The notes below the pieces were generated by a model. The model was given only the letters and a program-made list of their open reading frames with translations. It was not told the origin of the DNA and ran no database searches. The translations under genes and the position numbers were made by a program. A stretch of DNA of 64,000 bases from Fremontodendron californicum (lineage: Eukaryota > Streptophyta > Magnoliopsida > Malvales > Malvaceae): the NCBI GenBank assembly GCA_030761205.1, contig JAULJL010000004.1, positions 39,094,172 through 39,158,171 of the forward strand. Reading direction: 5' to 3'. This document shows positions 58,479-64,000 of the stretch, piece after piece. Every line of letters starts with the position of its first letter. Position 1 is the first letter of the stretch.

Positions 58479-59208
58479 TGAGTTTTTATTTTATTTTATT
58501 TTTATAGATTAAAACTCATATAAATTCATCATAAATATTAGAATATTAGAATATGATATCAAAAAAGTATAAAAAATTATTTTAAAAAATATGAATTTTA
58601 AATAAAAATTAATGTTCGAGATGACCATGACGAATTATATAATATTTGCGACACCTGCAATTGTGACACCGCGATCACATTCGCGACCGCAATTTAAAAC
58701 TATCAGCAAAATCGATTTAGGCCTCGTTTAGCATTGTTGTTTGCATAACTTTTGAGGTTAAAAGTTGTATTTCATCGCAAACGCAATGCTAAACGGATAA
58801 AAAAATTTGGCTTTTACGATTGAAACTATCATATTACATTCTTATGAGAATTTTATTATAAAATTAGAGTTTTTTTTTATTTTATTTTTATAGATTAAAA
58901 CTCATATAAATTCATCATAAATATTAGAATATGATATCAAAAAAGTATAAAAAATTATTTTAAAAAATATGAATTTTAAATAAAAATTAATGTTCGAGAT
59001 GACCATGACGAATTATATAATATTTGCGACACCTGCAATTGTGACACCGCGATCACATTCGCGACCGCAATTTAAAACTATCAGCAAAATCGATTTAGGC
59101 CTCGTTTAGCATTGTTGTTGGCATAACTTTTGAGGTTAAAAGTTGTATTTCATCGCAAACGCAATGCTAAACGGATAAAAAAATTTGGCTTTTACGATTG
59201 AAACTATA
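58479..59208 (-). repeat. Two ~370-bp units of the 43.7-45.2 kb array, in opposite orientation
   Basis: Both units carry TTCGAGATGACCATGACGAA, the CG-rich block TCGCGACCGCAATTTAAAAC, CCTCGTTTAGCATTGTTG and AATGCTAAACGGATAAAAAA. The first ends ATCATATTACATTC like the array units. The second runs on into the complete MITE end (TATAGTTTGGCAAACCGAAC). It lies 13 kb from the main array. Confidence 0.92.
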
Positions 59209-59380
59209 GTTTGGCAAACCGAACTCAAAAGCTAAAAAATAAAGCTTTTGAGCTCTAAAAGCTGACTTTTGGATAAAATGACTTTATTATCCTCACGTCT
59301 CTATAATTTTATTATTTTAAACATATTTTTTTTTAACATTTCAATTCCTCACAACACTTTTTCACAGCAATGCCAAACAC
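59098..59380 (+). mobile_element. MITE-like element, apparently complete
   Basis: The left end GGCCTCGTTTAGCATTGTTG and the right end CAGCAATGCCAAACACTTAA are imperfect inverted repeats. The interior has AAAGCTTTTGAGCTCTAAAA and TTTATTATCCTCACGTCTC. The left 120 bp is what is reused in the ~380-bp tandem units. The superfamily is uncertain (hAT-like by appearance). Confidence 0.6.
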
Positions 59381-59907
59381 TTAAAAATTCTTAAACCACA
59401 ATTTTCAACTCACTTTTGCAATCAAAATTTTTTTAACCCAATTTTTTTTTACTAAAACTTGATTGTCTTAAACTTAAGAAACATGTCTTGTCTCCCAAAC
59501 CCAAGTAAAAAAAAGGTAATATTGTAGTGAAACCATATATACGACAACTTGACAAACACGTACATTTCAAAGCATTTAAACTATCCTAATGGCCCAAATC
59601 AAAGGTAATGGGAATTTGAGGAATTCAGTAGTAGGGGTAACTGTGGGGAAATGGAAGAGTACAAAACTACGAATACAATGAATGCTGTCAAACCGCGAAA
59701 GAGATTATGGATATAAAGAGAAAGAGAAAGTGTGTATAGTAATAGAAACAAACAAACAAACAAGGAATCAGCAGGTTTCAGATGAGCAAAGGAAACAAAA
59801 CAAGATGTCCCCATCATTGTTCTCCTTTAATGCTCTATCTCTGTAGTTTCCAATTCTACTCTGAATAGAAAATAATGGAACTTTAACTCCACCATCTTAT
59901 TGATCAT
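59381..59907. other. Intergenic DNA left of the orphan terminal exon
   Basis: No gene is recognised. Positions 59740-59760 hold a short run of ACAAA repeats. Sequence from about 59858 is part of the duplicated block shared with 62160. Confidence 0.5.
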
Positions 59908-59985
59908 TCACATGCACTTTGCTTCCAATTCTCCGAGAAATTTGTGATCATCTGAGAAAGCAGCATCTTTCCACTTTTCCATCTC
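59908..59985 (-). pseudogene. Terminal exon of an unknown gene (copy 1)
   Basis: On the minus strand, an acceptor (GAAAATTCAG) is followed by 25 codons, EMEKWKDAAFSDDHKFLGEL then EAKCM, and a TGA. Composition and splice site look genuine, but upstream exons are absent and I do not recognise the family. A copy with one residue changed (Phe to Ile) is at 62211-62288. Surrounding sequence (about 59858-60035) is duplicated with it. Confidence 0.5.
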
Positions 59986-60293
59986 CTGAATTTTCAGAAC
60001 CGAAGAAAAAATTCCAATTGTCTGAATTTTTAGTTATTTTTTAGAAAGTTTGCATTGATATAAAAAGGATCGATTCTTACAATTAAGGGAATTTTTTTTG
60101 TCTTTTTGTTTTGCTTCAACTTTCATAAGAAGAAATCAATCTCTATGCTTAGGGATCGATTTTTTTGTTGCTTTGCTTTAGTTTTTATAAGTGCTGATCT
60201 TTTTCATAGCATGCAAGCCGATGGAAATGAGGATGAGTTCTTTCTTAGAACAAATAAGAACATGTGTATAAATGATGTTTTTACATGTTCCAG

Positions 60294-60438
60294 GAAGTTT
60301 TTTGGACGAAAAAGATGAGAAACTAGAAGAGTTAAAAGGAAGAGTGGGGGTGAAGAGGTCTATGAGGCTGTGCTAACAGCTTTGAAGGAGATAAACGATT
60401 ACACCCCAAGTTGTAATCGTAAACTAAAGCCACAGTAA
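60294..60438 (+). pseudogene. FDM/IDN2-type XH-domain fragment, frameshifted
   Basis: After an acceptor-like TGTTCCAG the reading is GSFLDEKDEKLEELKGRV; then, one frame over, GEEVYEAVLTALKEINDYTP followed by a premature stop. From memory, this is the start of the XH domain of plant FACTOR OF DNA METHYLATION / IDN2 proteins (EDEKL...GDEVY.AV..AL.EINDYNPSG). Those are coiled-coil double-stranded-RNA-binding cofactors of RNA-directed DNA methylation. The rest of the domain and all upstream exons are missing, and the frame is broken near 60345. It is a gene relic. Confidence 0.6.
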
Positions 60439-60693
60439 AGGAACCCATTGCTTATAATATAGTGCAGAGTATTGCTAGGAAACACAGTAGGAGATGATGA
60501 AAGGGTAAAACACTCATGAAAGAAAATTAACTTCACGCCATAATGAAATTTGACACCATGCACTCAATGATTGTGGTCTTGCTCCAGCAACAACTAGACT
60601 AGATCGATAGATTGATGGCCAAAAAAAAAAAAAAAGGACTAAGTAGATATTTCATATGAACAAAAAAGAAAAGGAAAGGGATTGCCAGTCGGT

Positions 60694-60767
60694 GCTTTCA
60701 TAGCTCAGTTGGTTAGAGCACCCGTTTAGTAAGCGGGAGGTCTTGAGTTCGACTTTCAATGAAAGCA
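60694..60767 (+). tRNA. trnT-AGU: tRNA-Thr (anticodon AGU)
   Basis: Cloverleaf by eye. The acceptor stem GCTTTCA pairs with TGAAAGC. The D arm is TAGCTCAGTTGGTTAGAGCA. The anticodon stem CCCGT/GCGGG closes the loop TTAGTAA with anticodon AGT at 60728-60730. The T stem TTGAG/TTCAA has loop TTCGACT, and the discriminator is A. Internal A and B boxes are present (B box GAGTTCGACTT, one base off the usual GGTTCGANTCC form). There is no intron. It is a nuclear-type cytosolic tRNA. Confidence 0.9.
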
Positions 60768-60925
60768 ATGTTTATATCTTTTTGCTTCTAAATTTGGTGG
60801 GCTTTAATCTGGGCCAAGCAATAGCTCTTTATTTCGAATATTGGGCCTGAATCCGAGCTAATGATTCAGTCCAATGTCCTAACTATTAATTATTTTATCT
60901 CCCGTTTGGACCTTCGTTGATAAAA

Positions 60926-61194
60926 GTCTTATTTAACATTGTTTCAACACAGTTTTTGAAGTTAAAAATTATTTTTTACATCAAAAGTAATGCTATATAG
61001 ATAAAAAAATTAGCTTTTGCTGTTGAAATCATAATTTGAAAAGCCAAAACATATAGCTTTTGGGCTTTAAAAACTAGCTTTTGAATAAAATAATTTTATA
61101 ATCCTCACACTTTTACACTTTTATTATTTTAAATATATATTTTTTGACATTTTAATTTTTTATAACACTTTTCCATAATAATACTAAATACTTA
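60926..61194 (+). mobile_element. Diverged relative of the 59098 MITE
   Basis: It follows the order of the 59.1-kb element: TTATTTAACATTGTTTCAAC at the left, GTTGAAATCATAATTTGAAA and AGCTTTTGGGCTTTAAAAAC inside, TTTTATAATCCTCACAC, and a right end near ATAATACTAAATACTTA. Termini are inverted repeats but eroded. Confidence 0.6.
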
Positions 61195-61354
61195 AAAAAA
61201 TTTAAATTATAATTTTTTATTACACTTTTTAAATATATTTTTTTCAATCCAAATTCGCTCTGAATCATTGCCGTTTTCGTAACTCAGTGTTCGCCACCGC
61301 GATCTTGGTCTTGGATCTCTAAAGGCTTCTAAATCTAGGTCTGTCTAAAAATAA

Positions 61355-61469
61355 TTGGGCCGATTTTTGGGTTGGATCATGGTTACAATTCATTCCTTTT
61401 CTTTTAATTTTATTCTCTTCTCTTCTGTTTTTTTTTTTTTTTTTTTACCTAAACAACCAAAAACCCTAG
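61355..61469 (+). promoter_or_regulatory. Ribosomal-protein-type promoter motifs before the RPS12 partial copy
   Basis: TTGGGCC (site II-like) is at 61355-61361 and AAACCCTAG (telo box) at 61461-61469, the latter overlapping the start of the RPS12-like leader. The combination is characteristic of plant ribosomal protein and translation-machinery genes. The intact RPS12 gene at 53.6 kb shows neither in the 100 bases before its homologous leader. Confidence 0.5.
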
Positions 61470-62159
61470 AGTCAGGAATCAACAAACTCTTGAGGTTCGC
61501 CGCCGCTCATTTTCTTCTGTTTAGCTTTCAGTGTTATATTAGCTGAAATATCTGCTTGGTTGACTTTGTTTTTTTCTCTTTTGCTACCAGGAAGTAGAAC
61601 CTCCGATCGCAAATTCAGCACAAAAAATGTCAGGGTAAGTGACAACTTATTCCTCTGTAAAGGTTCAAAGCCATGTTTACTAGAATATCAGTGGTATTTC
61701 CATGAAACTTGATCTGGTTGTTGGGTTTGTTTTATTATCTCTATGTTACTTCAACTTGCTTGCATTTTCACTATATAGACTTTGAGTTTTGTTTGCTTTA
61801 GTGTGGAATAAATTGCTATGGTATTACTGTATGCTAATATAGGTTGCACGGTGTTTTGTTTGAGATAATTTGTCTACTTGTTTGAATTGTTGTTTGCGTT
61901 TTTCTAGATTTGTTAGAAATACGAAATATCTTAAGTTTGTTGTACTGGGTATTTGTTTTTGCATTGTTTGAATTGTTGTTTGCGTTTTTCTAGATTTGTT
62001 AGAAATACGAAGTATCTTAAGGTTGTTGTACTGGGTATTTGTTTTTGCATTGATAGGAGTTGGAGAAAGTATTTTCATTGTGCCCCATCTTGAGATTAAG
62101 TCTTATTGGATTTCCATTTTTTCATTTGCCCTTTTCGCTGCTTCATAAACCATCATTTT
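61467..62159 (+). pseudogene. RPS12: RPS12 5' fragment (copy 2): leader, 8-nt coding exon, part of intron 1
   Basis: Near-identical to 53434-54127. The start exon ATG TCA GG is at 61627-61634 with an intact GTAAGT donor. The copy stops at CCATCATTTTC (62159), before the branch/acceptor region and exon 2, so it cannot encode S12. It is joined directly to the copy of the unknown terminal exon. Confidence 0.93.
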
Positions 62160-62336
62160 CACTTTGAATAGAAAATAATGGAACTTGAACTCCACCATCT
62201 TATTGATCATTCACATGCACTTTGCTTCCAATTCTCCGAGAATTTTGTGATCATCTGAGAAAGCAGCATCTTTCCACTTTTCCATCTCCTGAATTTTCAG
62301 AACCGAAGAAAAAATTCCAATTGTCTGAATTTTTAG
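62160..62336 (-). pseudogene. Terminal exon of an unknown gene (copy 2)
   Basis: Copy of 59858-60035 at a constant offset of about 2303. The coding part is 62211-62288 on the minus strand (acceptor intact, stop intact, one residue changed). It is inserted between the RPS12 fragment and the RPC9 copy. Confidence 0.8.
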
Positions 62337-62380
62337 AATATTTAATCATAATTTAACCCTATAATACAAAGACAAAAACC

Positions 62381-64000
62381 CTTTTTAAAAAATAAAATTA
62401 ATATGCCTAAAATTAATTTTTATTTATTTCTCTTTTTCAAATAACTTTTATTCATTATACCATTTCACAATAAGTTCACTATTGGTACATGTTTTTCATA
62501 TTTTTCCAAGAATTAAAAAAAAAATATACATGAAGGGAAATCGCCACCCCCCATGGCGATTTCCCTTCATGTTTTTAGCAAATTTGGCTAAAAATACCAA
62601 GGGAAATCGCCATGGGGGGTGAGAAGGGGAAAAAAAGATCCGCCAGAGGCGATGAGAGGAAGGGAGATGACAAAGGCAGAGCGGCGACTGGGTTTTCAGG
62701 CAAATCAGCTTTGTTTACCAAAGTATTGCAAATCAGTCGAGCATACCTCAGCAACCACTTTGGGAAGAAGGGATTGCTGGGGGAAGTAAAGGAAAATCGA
62801 GAGAGATGCCTGAGGGTTTTCTGATTTTCGGAGGAAAACATTTGAGGGAAAGCTCACTGAAAATCACCAGATAGGGCTACACTGCTACAGAGAAAAAAAA
62901 ACGTAAATGCTTATAAAAACGCCCCTAAAGGATGCTAACACGGTGTCGTTCAGGGAAATTAAAAAAGTTTAGCATGCCTAAAGGATACTTTTAATAGGAA
63001 TTTCAGTAGTGTCTTTTAAGTTGAGAAGGATCTCTAAGTCTGATCGAGCCGAGCTTGAGATGAAAAATAAGTAGAAGCTATAGAATATTCGAAAGCTTAG
63101 CAAGGTTTTTTATTATTTAATATTTATACTGTTTGATTTATTGTAGCCGTCTGTGTACTAATTACTGATTAGGCTAGAAATACAAGTGGCAAACCAAAAT
63201 ACTAGAAATAAAGGTGGTTTTTGTTATATATATTTGATTCTGTTTTCACATTTGCAGCCTTGCAGGATCTAGCCATCCAGCTGACACTGCTTGTGCGTTG
63301 TGTACTACCCATATAATTTACATTCGATAATTCTTATCTCTGTTACCCTTGAGAATGAAGATGTATGTGCTTCCCTTCTTACTATTTAGTTTGTTGGTTT
63401 AAGTTTAATGCTTAGCTTCTTCAGTCAATTTGTTGGCCACTTTCTTTTCATTTTCCCCCTTTCTTTTGCCTTGAGGTGTTTATTTTAAGAAGTGTAAGAA
63501 GGTTGAGTCTTTTGCAGAAAAGAAGGTAATGCTGGTGCACTTACCAATTTTGAAGTACTGGACTTTCTACGATCTAGAGGGGCTTCAAAGGATCCAACAA
63601 GAGTTATTGTTCCAATAGCACCATCTGAGTTCAAGGTTGAATTTTTATACTGATTTTCTTTCCTATTTATGTTCTTATGGTATTAGAAGAGTAAAACGGT
63701 ATCTGTTGCTAAGTTTTCTTCTTAAATTCTAGGTTTATGATTATTTGGTGGAAAGTGTCGCTTGCAATCAAACAAAAGAACATGTCAAAGAGTTCTTGGA
63801 AAGGTGTAAAAGTTATAAAATTGCAAAAGCTGAGGTGCTCAATCTCATCAATCTGAGACCATCTGCTTTAGTTGAAATCGACCCGGTAAAACTTTTCTTT
63901 TCAATGTTTCTATTCTAGTGATATTGCTTGAGCTCCATTATCTTATACATGTCATCATCCATGGCCATTCATGTTTTTATTGCTAAGGTGCATTTATTAG
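62381..64000 (+). repeat. Duplicated block, copy B (RPC9 upstream region and gene)
   Basis: It aligns with 36321-37950 to the last base of the window, so the duplication extends further right. The GGGAAATCGCC units (62534-62620) and the inverted leader block are included. It differs from copy A by an 8-bp deletion near 62650, poly(A) length and isolated substitutions. Confidence 0.93.
63355..63885 (+). CDS. RPC9: RPC9 second copy, partial (exons 1-3; exon 4 beyond window)
   Basis: Exons at 63355-63362, 63518-63635 and 63733-63885 are equivalent to exons 1-3 of the gene at 37305 with an offset of 26050. On reading, the coding sequence is the same through RPSALVEIDP, and all splice sites are kept. 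The fourth exon (acidic tail) should lie about 200 bp past the window end, if present. I cannot tell whether this copy is complete. The near identity means a recent duplication, or an assembly artefact. Confidence 0.88.

Noticed and set aside
60106..60318. 70-codon ORF as a small secreted protein
   Set aside because: Its second half overlaps the intron/acceptor of the XH-domain relic and the first half is a T-rich stretch. There is no credible signal peptide at the N-terminus.

Overview
This is a nuclear genomic window from a plant, most likely a woody eudicot. The genes are intron-rich with GT-AG splice sites, intergenic DNA is very AT-rich, and the gene content is plant-like: temperature-induced lipocalin, a plant-type FIP1, non-phosphorylating GAPDH, DUF1068, and an FDM/IDN2-type XH-domain fragment. 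L1-type LINEs and short fold-back elements of the kind seen in plants are also present. I cannot name the species. All exon structures were worked out by eye from splice signals and family similarity, without transcript evidence.

The left part (1-25.3 kb) is ordinary gene-dense DNA. In order it holds a DUF1068 first exon (-), an S28 serine carboxypeptidase of 10 exons (-), a decayed lipocalin copy (+) beside an intact temperature-induced lipocalin TIL (+), the R-SNARE YKT6 (6 exons, -, with an old LINE piece in intron 1), and a 9-exon gene for the pre-mRNA 3'-end processing factor FIP1 (-, about 1365 residues). A fold-back element and a nearly full-length but defective L1-type LINE (about 26.1-31.27 kb, +) follow.

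The right part (31-64 kb) is very different: a mosaic of local duplications, inversions and broken genes. A 742-bp block containing the LINE 3' tail plus flanking DNA is repeated at 35.0 kb, inside what was the first coding intron of TRAPPC5, of which only the first coding exon remains. RPC9 (RNA polymerase III subunit, +) at 37.3-38.4 kb has a near-identical second copy that runs off the window end at 63.4-64.0 kb. Between 42.39 and 46.13 kb lies a large inverted repeat whose right arm carries extra ~380-bp tandem units. Both arms hold the same SINE insertion with the same 14-bp target-site duplication, so the SINE predates the inversion. Two more of the tandem units sit in opposite orientation at 58.5-59.2 kb.

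RPS12 (4 exons, +) lies at 53.6-55.2 kb. A second copy of its leader, first 8-nt coding exon and part of intron 1 lies at 61.47-62.16 kb, behind ribosomal-protein-type promoter motifs. It is joined through a copied terminal exon of an unknown gene to the second RPC9 copy. GAPN is represented only by its promoter and first exon at 58.0 kb. A tRNA-Thr(AGU) gene is at 60.69 kb.

The intact genes are unrelated housekeeping genes and form no pathway. The most notable biology is the way this 30-kb region collects, inverts and re-joins pieces of its own neighbourhood, including 5' ends of housekeeping genes.
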